The notes under the pieces are model-generated. The model had not been told where the DNA came from and searched no databases. It saw only the letters and a program-made list of their open reading frames with translations. This document shows, in pieces, positions 40,018 through 51,339 of a DNA stretch of 64,000 nucleotides. The stretch is from the NCBI GenBank assembly GCA_963775235.1, contig CAVZHY010000005.1:571134-635133 (forward strand), given 5' to 3'. The DNA comes from JBBDMC01 sp963775235 (GTDB lineage: Bacteria; Pseudomonadota; Alphaproteobacteria; Rhizobiales; Kaistiaceae). The translations under genes and the position numbers were made by a program. Position 1 is the first letter of the stretch, and every line of letters starts with the position of its first letter.

Positions 40018-40416
40018 TCAGATCCACCTAAGTGAGTTGATCCCGCCCCCGACCAGGGTACCGGCCCATACCGCCAGGAGGCAAACGACGACCGATACGA
40101 CGATATTGGCCCCGGCGTACAAAAACTGCCCGTCGTTGAGGAGGCTGAGTGTCTGCAGGCTGAACGACGAGAAAGTCGTGTAGCCGCCACAGAGGCCGGC
40201 CATGATCGCTAGCCGCGTTGTAGAGCCAAGGAACAGACGCCCCTCCGGGCCGCTGAGGCTTGCGACGAGACCTATGATGAATGAGCCGACGACGTTCACC
40301 ACCAGCGTTCCCCACGGGAAGGTCTCGCCGATCAGCCGTGCCACAACGCCGGAGCACCAGAAGCGGGCGATACCCCCGGCGGCACTGCCGATCGCGATCC
40401 ATAGGTACACCGCCAT
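40018..40416 (-). CDS. crcB: Fluoride-specific ion channel CrcB/Fluc
   Basis: A 132-residue four-span membrane protein that forms dual-topology dimeric fluoride channels. ATG 40416 gives MAVYLWIAIGSAAGGIARFW. The family signatures FPWGTLVVNVVGSFIIGLVA, with the central Asn, and GLCGGYTTFSSFSLQT, with the Phe/Thr/Ser track, are complete. The frame is open further upstream but the added residues are hydrophilic and not conserved. No fluoride riboswitch could be recognised in the 156 bases upstream. Confidence 0.93.
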   Translation of the reverse strand: MAVYLWIAIGSAAGGIARFWCSGVVARLIGETFPWGTLVVNVVGSFIIGLVASLSGPEGRLFLGSTTRLAIMAGLCGGYTTFSSFSLQTLSLLNDGQFLYAGANIVVSVVVCLLAVWAGTLVGGGINSLRWI

Positions 40417-40572
40417 CGCTACCCGTTCCCGACCCCGTCTTTCGCGCCGCCGCCCTTCTGGCGTCCCGAAATCGGCAACGCTTCGGGCGATCCTATCAGC
40501 AGCCGCGGCTCCGGCGCGCTCGCCACCAGTTTCGCGCGGTGCTATGAGGCCGGACAACGCGCTCCTTGGCCC

Positions 40573-41577
40573 ATGGTATCTGTCAAAACCCTCCTGATCG
40601 AGCCGGACGAAGCCGGCATGCGCCTCGACCGGTGGTTCAAGGCGCACTATCCGGATCTGTCTTTTGCGCACCTGCAGAAGCTGGTCCGCTCCGGTCAGGT
40701 GCGGGTCGATGGCGGCCGGGTCAAGACCAGCACGCGGCTTGAGCCCGGTCAGGCCGTGCGCGTGCCGCCGCTGACGAGTGCAGGCCCTTCCACGCAGCCC
40801 CCGCGGGGAGGGGCGTTCGGGTCCAGGCCGTCAAACGACGCCGATTTCCTGCGCTCGATCATGTTGCACGAGGACGATGAAGTCTTCGTGTTCAACAAGC
40901 CCCCCGGCCTTGCCGTCCAGGGCGGTTCGGGGCTGACCCGTCACATCGACGCGATGCTCGCCGCACTCACCGACCGCAAGGGCCAGAAGCCGCGCCTCGT
41001 CCACCGCCTCGATCGCGGTACGTCCGGCGTGCTGGTGGTCGCCCGCACCCGTCTGGCCGCTCAGAAGCTGGCGCAGGCGTTCCGCGCCCGTACCAGCCGG
41101 AAAATATACTGGGCGCTGGTCAAGGGCGTGCCGAAGCCGCGGCAGGGGCGCATCTCCACCTGGCTGGCGAAGGAGGGCGGGCCCGAGGGTGATCGCATGC
41201 GCGTCGCCCGTCACGGGACGGACGACGCCAGCCACGCCGTCACCCTCTACTCAGTTGTCGACAACGCCGGCCAGAACCTTGCCTGGCTCTCCATGCGGCC
41301 GGTCACCGGCCGGACCCACCAGTTGCGGGCGCACGCCGCCCACATCGGCCACCCGATCATCGGTGACGCCAAATACTTCAAGGCCGACGGCCGGGAGTTG
41401 CCCGGTGGCATGCAGAACAAGCTCCATCTTCTTGCCCGCCGCATTGTCATTCCTCACCCGGCCGGCGGCACGCTCGACGTGACGGCACCATTGCCGCCCC
41501 ACATGCAGCAGAGCTGGAACCTCCTCGGCATCGACGTCGCCGCGGTGGACGACGGCGACGAAGGGGAGACACCGTGA
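40573..41577 (+). CDS. rluC: RluC/RluD-type 23S rRNA pseudouridine synthase
   Basis: An RNA-uridine isomerase. The 334-residue product has an N-terminal S4 RNA-binding domain (RLDRWFKAHYPDLSFAHLQK, residues 17-36). The catalytic domain carries the active-site Asp in LVHRLDRGTSGVLVVARTRL (about residues 140-159). PVTGRTHQLRAHAAHIGHPI is the second signature. Its organisation is nearest to RluC; RluD cannot be fully excluded. The TGA stop overlaps the GTG start of the next gene (GTGA). Confidence 0.88.
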   Translation: MVSVKTLLIEPDEAGMRLDRWFKAHYPDLSFAHLQKLVRSGQVRVDGGRVKTSTRLEPGQAVRVPPLTSAGPSTQPPRGGAFGSRPSNDADFLRSIMLHEDDEVFVFNKPPGLAVQGGSGLTRHIDAMLAALTDRKGQKPRLVHRLDRGTSGVLVVARTRLAAQKLAQAFRARTSRKIYWALVKGVPKPRQGRISTWLAKEGGPEGDRMRVARHGTDDASHAVTLYSVVDNAGQNLAWLSMRPVTGRTHQLRAHAAHIGHPIIGDAKYFKADGRELPGGMQNKLHLLARRIVIPHPAGGTLDVTAPLPPHMQQSWNLLGIDVAAVDDGDEGETP

Positions 41578-42470
41578 CGGCCGCCGAAGCGCCGCTGCGG
41601 CGCACAAGCCTCGACACCTCGGCGGCGGCCTTGCTCGTGGTCCTGTGTCTGAGCTGGGGTCTCAATCAGGTCGCCATCAAAATCGCCGACCATGGGCTGC
41701 AACCGGTGTTCCAGGCCGGCCTGCGCTCTGCCGTCGGCTGTGTCCTTGTTGTCGCGTGGTGCGGGATGCGCGGCGTGCCCCTTTTGAAGCGCGACGGCAC
41801 GCTTGGCGCCGGCCTCGCGGCCGGACTCCTGTTCGCGACCGAATTCATCCTAATCTTCATCGGCCTCGACTACACCAGCGTCGCCCGGGGCGTGCTGTTT
41901 GTCTACATCATGCCGTTCGTCGTGGCGGTCGGCGCCCACTTTCTGATCCCCGGCGAGCGACTGACCACAATCCGCGTCGCCGGGCTGGTGGCTGCTTTCG
42001 CCGGTGTGGTCATTGCGCTCTCGGACCGTCTCAGCCTGCCTTCACCGTCGGCGCTGGTGGGTGACGGGCTCTGTCTGCTCGCTGGCGTTGGCTGGGGAGC
42101 GACGACACTGGTCATCCGCACAACGCGGCTCAACATCGCGGCGCCAGAGAAGGTTCTTGCCTATCAGCTCGTGGTCGCGGCCGTCGTATCGCTTGCTCTG
42201 TCGCCGCTGTTCGGTCCATTCGTGCGCTCGTTCGATTGGGTCATCGCGGCGGCATTTGCCTATCAGGCGGTGGCCGTCGTGGCCGCCAGCTATCTTGCCT
42301 GGTTCTGGTTGATCTCGCGGTATCCGGCGGCGCAACTCTCCGCCTTCACCTTCCTGACGCCGCTGTTCGGCGTGGTGTTCGGCGGCCTGCTCCTGGCGGA
42401 GCCCATCAGCACCAATCTCGTCGCTGCTCTGGTACTGGTCGGGGCCGGCATCTATCTGGTGAACCGGTAG
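41574..42470 (+). CDS. EamA/DMT-family transporter
   Basis: A 298-residue drug/metabolite transporter with ten hydrophobic spans in two EamA repeats (from about residues 20 and 155). The first span has LLVVLCLSWGLNQVAIKIAD, the end of the first repeat AGLVAAFAGVVIALSDRLSL and the second GVVFGGLLLAEPISTNLVAA. It starts at GTG 41574 inside the rluC stop, so translation is coupled. Substrate unknown. Confidence 0.88.
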   Translation: MTAAEAPLRRTSLDTSAAALLVVLCLSWGLNQVAIKIADHGLQPVFQAGLRSAVGCVLVVAWCGMRGVPLLKRDGTLGAGLAAGLLFATEFILIFIGLDYTSVARGVLFVYIMPFVVAVGAHFLIPGERLTTIRVAGLVAAFAGVVIALSDRLSLPSPSALVGDGLCLLAGVGWGATTLVIRTTRLNIAAPEKVLAYQLVVAAVVSLALSPLFGPFVRSFDWVIAAAFAYQAVAVVAASYLAWFWLISRYPAAQLSAFTFLTPLFGVVFGGLLLAEPISTNLVAALVLVGAGIYLVNR

Positions 42471-42471
42471 C

Positions 42472-43224
42472 ATGAGCGATCCGCGAACCAATCCGATGAC
42501 CGCGGCGCAGCGCCTGGCGCGCCGGGAGTTGCCTCGCCGCTTTTATAAGGAAGCGGTTGCCGGGCCGCACGAGGGCGGCTTTGCCGTTCGCCTCGATGGT
42601 CGGATCGCGAAGACACCCGAGCGTAAGCCGATGGTGGTCGCGAGTGAGGTCGTGGCCAGCGCGCTCGCCGCCGAGTGGGCGGCCCAGGGTGAGTTCATCG
42701 ACCCGACGACCATGCCAATTGCCCGCATCGTGAACGCCGCCATCGACCGCGTTGCCGCTGAGATGGAGGCGGTTCGCGCCGACATCGTGGCCTATTCCCA
42801 GAGCGACCTCGTGTGCTACCGCGCCGAGGGACCTCAGTCGCTCGTGGAGGCGCAGGAGGCGGCGTGGCGGCCGGTCGTGGCGTGGGCTCCCGCAGCGCTG
42901 GGCGTCAGTCTGGTGCTGGCGCAAGGCGTCGTCCCGGTTGCCCAGGACCCTCGCCTCGTGGACGCCGCGGCCGGGGCGGTCGCGCCGCTCGATCCGCTGG
43001 CGCTCGCCGCCCTCCACACCGCCACCTCCCTTACCGGTTCCGCCTTAATCGCGCTTGCGATGGCGCGCGGTGCCCTTGCGCCAGAGGCGGCGTGGGCCGC
43101 CGCCCACGTCGATGAGGACTGGCAGATGAGCCGGTGGGGCCGCGACGAGGCGGCGCTCGCCCAGCGCGAGGCGCGCTGGCGGGAGATGGCGGCGGCGGCG
43201 CTGATTTTGGCGGGTGCTCGATAA
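42472..43224 (+). CDS. ATP12-family F1-ATPase assembly chaperone
   Basis: ATP12 binds free F1 alpha subunit during assembly of the F1F0 ATP synthase; it is found in mitochondria and alphaproteobacteria. The 250-residue product has RRFYKEAVAGPHEGGFAVRL (residues 23-42). RIAKTPERKPMVVASEVVAS and AAEWAAQGEFIDPTTMPIAR follow. It starts 1 base after the EamA stop. RluC-EamA-ATP12 is a tight three-gene run. Confidence 0.9.
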   Translation: MSDPRTNPMTAAQRLARRELPRRFYKEAVAGPHEGGFAVRLDGRIAKTPERKPMVVASEVVASALAAEWAAQGEFIDPTTMPIARIVNAAIDRVAAEMEAVRADIVAYSQSDLVCYRAEGPQSLVEAQEAAWRPVVAWAPAALGVSLVLAQGVVPVAQDPRLVDAAAGAVAPLDPLALAALHTATSLTGSALIALAMARGALAPEAAWAAAHVDEDWQMSRWGRDEAALAQREARWREMAAAALILAGAR

Positions 43225-43225
43225 A

Positions 43226-43675
43226 TCAGGGCGCCACGGCCGCGTGGGGCGCCAATTCCGGCACCGGTTCAGATGTTGTCGCGCGGTGGGGCGCAGCAAG
43301 CTTCTCGCGCACGCGACTTCGAATTTGGTCGTCGGTATCGGTCGCGCAGACCTCGATGTATCCAACGCCCGCCTTGCGTAGCGCTTCCTTTTTTATCGCA
43401 TCGCGTGCCGCTGCTGTGCCTTGGTAGTGTCTTTTGCCTTGATATTCCACAGCCAGAACGGGCCAGCCGCCTCGATTGACGACGAGAATGTCAACGCGTT
43501 TGCTGTTGATCGAACGGTACGCGGCGTCGTCCGGGGACCGGAGAATTTCACCGAGATTGGCTTGCGCAAATACGCGATAGCCAGGGCGGTCTGACCGCAC
43601 AAGGTCTTCCACGGATTTGAAGGCGCGGAATTCCTCGTAGTTCAGCAGCTTCTGCTTTTGAAACGATGCGGCCAT
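43226..43675 (-). CDS. DUF2726 domain protein (soluble part)
   Basis: A 149-residue protein with a DUF2726 nuclease-like fold: FRAFKSVEDLVRSDRPGYRV, SINSKRVDILVVNRGGWPVL and VEYQGKRHYQGTAAARDAIK. DUF2726 proteins often carry an N-terminal membrane anchor. Here an anchor-like short frame ends in TGATG at this start codon, so the two are either separate coupled genes or one gene split by a missing base. The Asp and the Glu/Gln-x-Lys pattern suggest the restriction-endonuclease-like core; activity is untested. Confidence 0.75.
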   Translation of the reverse strand: MAASFQKQKLLNYEEFRAFKSVEDLVRSDRPGYRVFAQANLGEILRSPDDAAYRSINSKRVDILVVNRGGWPVLAVEYQGKRHYQGTAAARDAIKKEALRKAGVGYIEVCATDTDDQIRSRVREKLAAPHRATTSEPVPELAPHAAVAP

Positions 43676-43839
43676 CACGGCATGGATTGCCGTCCGACGT
43701 CGCCGAGATCCTGGCGGCTGTCTCCAAAGCGGAATGACCTGGGTCGAGCCGGTGGGGCCAGGAGCCGGCTGGTGACGATGCCAAGCAGGATCAGGGCGAC
43801 TATCGATGCGATGAGGATAACCGGTCCCAAGCCTTGCAT
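43675..43839 (-). CDS. Small membrane-anchor frame upstream of DUF2726
   Basis: A 54-residue frame beginning MQGLGPVILIASIVALILLG. It has one clear membrane span (about residues 6-26) followed by a basic linker. Its TGA overlaps the ATG of the DUF2726 gene in TGATG. Adding one base at that point would fuse the two into a roughly 204-residue anchored protein, which is the more common arrangement. Frameshift or true coupling cannot be decided here. Confidence 0.5.
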   Translation of the reverse strand: MQGLGPVILIASIVALILLGIVTSRLLAPPARPRSFRFGDSRQDLGDVGRQSMP

Positions 43840-44047
43840 GTCGTTCACCCACTTGGTTCTGCGATAGCCCTCAATTCCCGCTGCGTCACTCTTCAGCCTA
43901 TTGGCAGCTTCCTTAAGAAACGATTGGACTAATCGAGTGGATTTTGGTCATTGAGCTTTTTCGTGCGCCGGTCGCTGCCGGAGTCAGAGCAGGCCGGTCG
44001 TCCATGTGCTATCCATGCCCGGATGAGGCTGATCGGAGAGGCGCCCC

Positions 44048-45581
<1,534 letters not shown>

Positions 45582-45659
45582 GGGCGATAACCTCAAAGCA
45601 GCAGCTCGACGCCAATGCTTACGCGCTCGGCAATTCGCCCCCAAGGCCCATCCATCTCC

Positions 45660-46653
45660 TCAAGCCCCGACCGCCCGCATATGCTCCGGATTGTAGCGCT
45701 CGCCGCGGAAGGCGCCGGGCGGCACGGCCTTCTCGATCACATCCATGACATTGGCGGGGAGAGGCCTTTGTGCGGCCCGCACCGCCGCTTCCAGATGGGC
45801 GCGGCTGCGAGTGCCGATGAGGGCCACCGTGTCGGTTCGCTTGGTCAGCACCCAGGCGAGCGCCAGTTCGGCCACGCTCATGCCGAGGCTGGCGGCGATC
45901 TTGGTCAGCGCCTCGACCAGCCCGAGATTGTGCGCACGGTTCTCAGCATAGAAACGCGGCGCCCGGTGGCGGATGTCGCTCGGCGGGTATGTCGTCTCCG
46001 CGCTGACGCCGCCGCCCAGCAGCCCGCGCGACAGCACCCCGTAGGCGACCAGCCCCACGCCGAGCTCGGCGAGCGTCGGGAGGGTCGTTTCCTCGATCGT
46101 CCGCGAGGCGAGCGAATACTCTGTCTGCAAGGCCGTGACCGGGTGGACCGCGTGAGCGCGGCGGATGGTGGCGGCGCTCGCCTCCGACAGGCCGAGATGG
46201 CGAACGTGGCCGGCGGCGATCAGGTCCTTGATCGCGCCGACGGTCTCCTCGATCGGCACTTTCGGGTCGACGCGGGCCGGCTGGTAGAGATCGACGTGGT
46301 CGGTCCGCAGCCGGGTCAGCGTGTGGGCGAGGAAATTCTTCACTGCCGCCGGCCGCGCGTCGTAGCCGAGGGGCGGGCCGGAGGGGCCACGCAGCATCCC
46401 GAACTTGACCGAGATGAAGACTTTGTCGCGACGGTCGCGCAGCGCCTCGCCAAGCAGCATCTCGTTATGGCCCATGCCGTAGAAGTCGCCGGTATCGAGG
46501 AAGATGATGCCGTGGTCGATGGCGGCATGGATGGTGGCGATCGAGTTCGCGGTCGTCCGCCGCGCCGTAGGTGCCCGAAAGGCCCATGAGGCCGAGGCCG
46601 AGAACGGGGACTTCGGGGCCGTCGGGGCCCAACCTGATTCGCTTCATTTCCAT
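45660..46653 (-). pseudogene. Aldo/keto reductase, one frameshift
   Basis: An NADP-dependent (beta/alpha)8-barrel reductase. The start at 46653 (MEMKRIRLGPDGPEVPVLGL) gives LGLMGLSGTYGAADDRE, then one extra base at GAGTTC 46543-46548 breaks the frame. The remainder reads SIATIHAAIDHGIIFLDTGD and FYGMGHNEMLLGEAL, with the catalytic Asp and Tyr. It continues with VFISVKFGMLRGPSG, LYQPARVDPKVPIEETVGAI and NADP-binding LIGTRSRAHLEAAV. Corrected length is 330 residues. It resembles the AKR13/YhdN-like group; substrate unknown. Confidence 0.85.
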
Positions 46654-46807
46654 TTTCTTACGTCCGACGTCAGGCGCCACAGGCATCGCCCTCTCGCGCA
46701 ACCAGCAGAATTATAACGGCAATTCCGGCGCGGGGAGGCGCATCAAAGCTTCTTTAGCAATTTCTTCATAACGTCGGCGCCCACAAGGACCAACGGGAAG
46801 CAAAGCC

Positions 46808-47803
46808 ATGTCGACCAGCGAAATCCTGGCGCGCGTTCAGTCTTCAGGCAATGTCACTGCCGACGATGCGCTCGCCGCGCGCCGCGCCGTGTACGGCGAC
46901 GATGGGGCGATCGACCCCAACGAAATCGACATGCTGTTCCGCATCGACGAGGCGGCGAAGACCTCCGACCCGTCATGGGGACGCACTGCTGGTCGAGGCG
47001 GCGAGCCGACTTCATCGTCAACCAGCAGGAGCCGGTCGGCTACATCAGCGACGCCAACGCCAACTGGCTGGTGTCGCGGATCTCCGCGGACGGCGTCGTT
47101 AAGACCGCGACCGAGCTGGATCTTCTGGTCAAGGTGCTTGAAGGTTGCGCAAAGCTCGCCGGAAACGCTGGTCAAGTTCGCTCTCAGGCAGGTGGAGCTG
47201 GCGGTGGTGAGCGGCGAGGGGCCGCTTGCCGACGGCGGGCAACTGGAGCGCGGCCGCGTCACCAAGGGCGAGGCGGCGCTGGTGCGGCGCATCCTCTATG
47301 CCTTCGGCGGTGCAGGGCGGCATCGCCATCACCCGGGCCGAGGCCGAGGTGCTGTTCGACATCAACGACGCCAGCCAGGGCGCCAACAACGATCCGGAGT
47401 GGACCGACCTCTTCGTCAAGGCGATCGCCAACTGCATCATGGCCGCGTCGGGCTATCAGCCGCCGCCGCGCGAGGTGGCGCTGGCGCGCGAGCGCTGGCT
47501 CGATTCGCCGGACGCCGGCGTCGGCGGCTTCTTCGCCAAGATGGCGGCGGGTGGTCTCAAGGGTATCATCAAGGCGTACACCGCCCCGGCCGACGCCGGC
47601 TGGGCCGCGCGCAACGCCGCGATGCAACGCAACATTCGCGCCGCCGAGGTGGTCACTGGTGGCGAGGCGGAGTGGCTGGCGGAGCGCATCCGGCGCGACG
47701 GCCATGTCGGCGAGAACGAGAAGGCCTTGTTGCGTTTCATCGGTAACGAGGCGCCTGCAGGTCCATCCGTCTCTCAAAGAGCTGATCTGCAAAGGCGGCC
47801 TGA
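46808..47803 (+). pseudogene. Unknown protein with internal repeats, frameshifted
   Basis: I do not recognise a named family. After removing single extra bases near 46981, 47013, 47150, 47320, 47752 and 47787 the protein is about 329 residues, mostly alpha-helical and acidic. It contains two related units: DPNEIDMLFRIDEAAKTSDP, then WDALLVEAA; and ITRAEAEVLFDINDASQGAN, then DPEWTDLFVKAIANCIMAAS. Two further related units are NWLVSRISADGVVKTATELD and EWLAERIRRDGHVGENEKAL. The Asp/Asn-rich loops recall EF-hand or TerB-like helices, but no canonical calcium loop is complete. No signal peptide. Confidence 0.6.
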
Positions 47804-47893
47804 CCCGAACGCCCGCGGCGGCGGGCGCGCACCAGCCCTGCCGGCCGCGGCCATTGTGCCGGCCGTGCCGACGGTGCGAGGGTCGCCGCCGCC

Positions 47894-49103
47894 ATGGCCG
47901 CCTCCAAACGCGCCTCCGTCGCCGTCCTCGTCCTTGCCGAAATGGCGGGGATGAGCCTGTGGTTCACCTCCGCCGCGGTGCTGCCCGACATGGTGCGCGA
48001 GGGGGCGATCGCGCCGGTGCGCCAGGCGCTGCTGTCGACCGGGGTGCAGGCCGGGTTCGTCGTCGGCGCGCTGGTGGTCTCGATCAGCGGCATCGCCGAC
48101 CGTCACGATCCGCGCCGGGTGTTCGCGCTGTCGGCGATCGCGGCCGCGCTCGCCAACGCGGTGCTGCTGGTGGCGCCGCTCGGCGGCAACGCTGCGATCG
48201 CCGCCCGCTTCCTCACCGGCGCGCTGCTCGCCGGCGTCTATCCGGTCGGCATGAAGATCGCCGTCGGCTGGGGCACCCGCGATCGCGGCCTGCTGGTCGG
48301 GCTTGCTGGTCGGCGCGCTGACGCTCGGCAACGGCGTGCCGTATCTGGCGGCCTTTTTCGGCGGCGCCGATTGGCGCGCTGGCGGTGACGACCGTGTCGC
48401 TGCTTGCTGCCGGGTCGGCGGGCTGCTGGTGCTCGCCGCGGGCCTCGGGCCGCATCACGCCCACGCGCCACACTCTGGAATTGGGGGCCATCCGGCTGGC
48501 GTGGCGCGACCGGCGCATCCGCGGCGCCTACCTCGGCTATTTCGGCCACATGTGGGAACTGTTCGCCATGTGGGCGTGGGTCGGGGTGGCCTCGGCGGCC
48601 TCCTACGCCGCCACGCTCGATCCGGCCGCGGCCGTCAGTCTCGGCAAGCTCACCGCGTTCGTCGCCATCGCGCTTGGCGGCCTTGCCTGCGTCGTCGCCG
48701 GCGTCGCCGCCGACCGCATCGGCAAGGCCGAGGTGACCATCCTTGCCATGGCGGCGAGCGGCACCGCGGCGGTGCTGACCGCGCTCACCTTCGGCGGTCC
48801 GGTCTGGATCACCTTCGGCTGGTCGTCGTCTGGGGGATCGCCGTCATCCCGGATTCGGCGCAATTCTCCGCGCTGGTCGCCGACGCGTCGCCGCCGCACC
48901 TTGCCGGCAGCCTGCTCACCTTCCAGACCGCGCTCGGCTTCGCGCTGACCATCGTCACCGTCCAGGTGACGCCGCTCGCCGCCGGCGCCTTCGGCTGGCC
49001 GCCGGTGCTGGCGGCGATGGCGCTCGGGCCGGCAGCTCGGCATCGTCGCCATGCTGCCGCTGCGGCGCGGGCGCGCGTCGGGGCCGCGCCTGCCGAGAGA
49101 TGA
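47894..49103 (+). pseudogene. MFS transporter 2, several frameshifts
   Basis: A major facilitator carrier, about 400 residues when joined. It starts MAASKRASVAVLVLAEMAGM, followed by SLWFTSAAVLPDMVREGAI, GIADRHDPRRVFALSAIAAA and GVYPVGMKIAVGWGTRDRGL. The second half has FGHMWELFAMWAWVGVASAA, IALGGLACVVAGVAADRIGK and IAVIPDSAQFSALVADASPP. Frame changes occur near 48303, 48375, 48410, 48470, 48823 and 49033. The likely stop is TGA 49101-49103, just before a strong hairpin. Confidence 0.7.
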
Positions 49104-49106
49104 AAG

Positions 49107-49130
49107 GCGCCGGCGGTTGCCCGCCGGCGC
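49107..49130. terminator. Strong hairpin between the convergent MFS 2 and sugar ABC genes
   Basis: GCGCCGGCGG (49107-49116) pairs perfectly with CCGCCGGCGC (49121-49130) around a TTGC loop. It lies between two convergent transcription units. On the minus strand it is followed by CCTTTC, a weak U-tract, and on the plus strand by TGGACTT, so it may serve both sides weakly. Confidence 0.6.
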
Positions 49131-49155
49131 TGGACTTGCGGCAATGAGCCTGGTC

Positions 49156-50144
49156 TTACCGGATGCCCGCGTCGATCAGCGGGACGAAGTGCGTCGATCG
49201 TCTCGGGCGTGATCGACGCCGGCGCCGGTGTTCACCGAAAGCCGGGCATCTTGTACTTTGCCGTGATGACGCACTGCAGGACCGGGCAGGAATCCCTGCA
49301 GGTAGAGCAGCTGGTCGAGCGTGGCGCTGTACGTAGCCGTACTTCAGCCCGTCGATCGTCGCCGGGGCGAGGTCGATGCCGCCGACGATGATGTCGCCGG
49401 GCTTCTTGCCGGCCTTCTTGAGCACTTCGGCGAGTTCGCCGGTGATGCCGCCGTGCTGGCTGCCGATCGCCTTCAGGTTCGGGTGCGCCTGGATGTAGGC
49501 GGTGAGAACCGGCACCGCGAGGGTCGGGTCGCTGTTGACCTCCTGGGTGACTTCCAGGCGATCGACCTTGAGGCCCGCCTTCTCGAGGGTGTCGGCAAGA
49601 CCCTTCTCGGACTGGCCGCGCTCGGCCTGGCTGAACACGCCGTAGACCATCGCCTCGTCGCCGGACTTCAGCTGCCCTTGTCGAGCATGTCCTGGGCGGT
49701 GAGTGTGCCGCCGGCGTAGAGGTCGACGCCGGCATAGCCGGAACCCTTGGGCCCGAATTCCTCCTGGATCGGGGTCAGCGGCGCATTGCCGACCGGTGAC
49801 GACGATGCCCTGGTCGACCGCGCTCTTGACGAGGTCGTGGAAGGCGACCGATCCCGGGTGGCCCATGATCTCGATGCAGTTCGGCTTAGCCGCGACCGCA
49901 TCCTTGAACTGGTTGATCATGGTCTCCGGCGCCCAGCCGAATACTGCGCCTTCAGGTCGACGCCGAAAGCGGCTGGGCGGCCTGCTTGGCGCCGGTCTCC
50001 CGGGCGAGGGTGGCTCCATCGCCGGACTGGCCGCCCATTTGCATGTACATGGTCGGCCCCTGACCGATCAGGTCGGCGGCGACAGCTGTGTCGACAGCGC
50101 GGCGATGCCGCGGCACTGGCAAACAGAATGTGCTTCAGCTTCAT
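49156..50144 (-). pseudogene. Sugar ABC transporter substrate-binding protein, frameshifted
   Basis: A periplasmic type-1 sugar-binding protein (RbsB-like). The start at 50144 gives MKLKHILFASAA, a signal peptide. Fragments in different frames follow: GWAPETMINQFKDAVAAKPN, IEIMGHPGSVAFHDLVKSAV, GYAGVDLYAGGTLTAQDMLD, VEVTQ-like RLEVTQEVNSDPTLAVPVLT and IIVGGIDLAPATIDGLKYGY. Breaks lie near 50120, 49953, 49797, 49678, 49330 and 49250. The final stop is TAA at 49156. First by function but last by order in the minus-strand operon. Confidence 0.75.
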
Positions 50145-50201
50145 GGCCACTTTTCCTCCCAATGCGCCGCCCCCCGTCGTCCGGACGGGGGCCGCGGCCA
50201 A

Positions 50202-51339
50202 TCATTCAGCCGGGCTAGTCCGGCCGAAAGCCCTTCCCAGGCCGAAGCGGGCGAAAAGGTCGCCGCGGCGTTTCGGCTCGTCGACGTACAGATAGAAGAT
50301 GATGGAGATCAGGAAGATCAGCCCGCGGACGGTGTTGACCCACGCGCCGGTGAGGCCGGTCGCGACAAGGCCCGGCTCGACGATGGCGATGATGAAGCAG
50401 CCGAAGACGGTGCCGATGATCGTCGCGCGCCCGCCGAAGATCGACGTGCCGCCGATCAGCACCGAGGCAATGGCGATCAGCAGATAGCCCTGGCCCTGAT
50501 TGCCGTAATAGTTCTTGTTCTCCAGCGTCAGGAACACCGCGGCGATGCCGCCGAGCAATCCCATCAGCGTGAACAGCTTGATCTTCTCGCGATCGACGTC
50601 GATGCCGACGACCCGCGAGACGTCGTTGGAGTCGCCGATGAACAGCGTGTGTTCGCCGAAGCGGTGTCGGTTGAGAATGAACCACATGAAGACGACGATG
50701 ATCGCGGTCCAGAACGACTGGATCGGAATTTGCTGGACCCAGTCGGTAGATCGACCCGGCGAACGGCCTTCCGACCAGCACCTGCCAGGTCGAGGTCGCG
50801 TCGGCGCCGCGCAGCGCATACGATTTGCCGCCGGAGAGGACCGTCGCCATGCCGTACCAGAAGAACTGTGTGCCGAGCGTGGCGATGAAGGAGGGGATGC
50901 CGATCTTGGCGACGAGGATGCCGTTAATGAATCCGACCAGGACGCCGGAGAACACCGCCAGCAGGAAACCGCCCCACTGGATCATCTGACCGGCCAGTGG
51001 CGAAGCGATCCAGGCGGTGGGCGTGGCGCCAAGCCACGCAACGATGTCCTGCTGGCCCTCTTTGAAGATGATGGCGAAGACAAAGCCGGAGAAGCCGATG
51101 ATCGCCGGGAAGCAGAGGTCGATCTCGCCGGCGCCGATGATGAAGGTCAGCCCGATCGCGAGCAGGATGATGGGCGGCAGGGTGGACAGGAAGGTCGTGT
51201 ACTGGAACGGCCGCAGGAACACCTCCGGCGACAGGTACATGAAAAGCACCAGCACGATCATGAACACCAGAATGATCGGCAGGGCTTCGAGCCGCTGCAT
51301 CAATGATGGCTTGGAGGGCGACGCCATGTCCGGCTGCAT
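50202..51339 (-). pseudogene. Sugar ABC transporter permease (RbsC-like), one frameshift
   Basis: An inner-membrane permease of the ribose/xylose/fructose class with about ten spans. ATG 51339 gives MQPDMASPSKPSLMQRLEAL. The family signature IGLTFIIGAGEIDLCFPAII is near residues 62-81, then IPSFIATLGTQFFWYGMATV. At about 50745 an extra base (TACCGAC, expected TACGAC) shifts the frame; it continues DWVQQIPIQSFWTAIIVVFM, GIDVDREKIKLFTLMGLLGG and ASVLIGGTSIFGGRATIIGT. Corrected length is 378 residues. It starts immediately after the ATPase stop (TGAATG). Confidence 0.85.

Noticed and set aside
40417..40572. Fluoride riboswitch upstream of crcB
   Set aside because: Looked for on the minus strand; the conserved core could not be found by eye.
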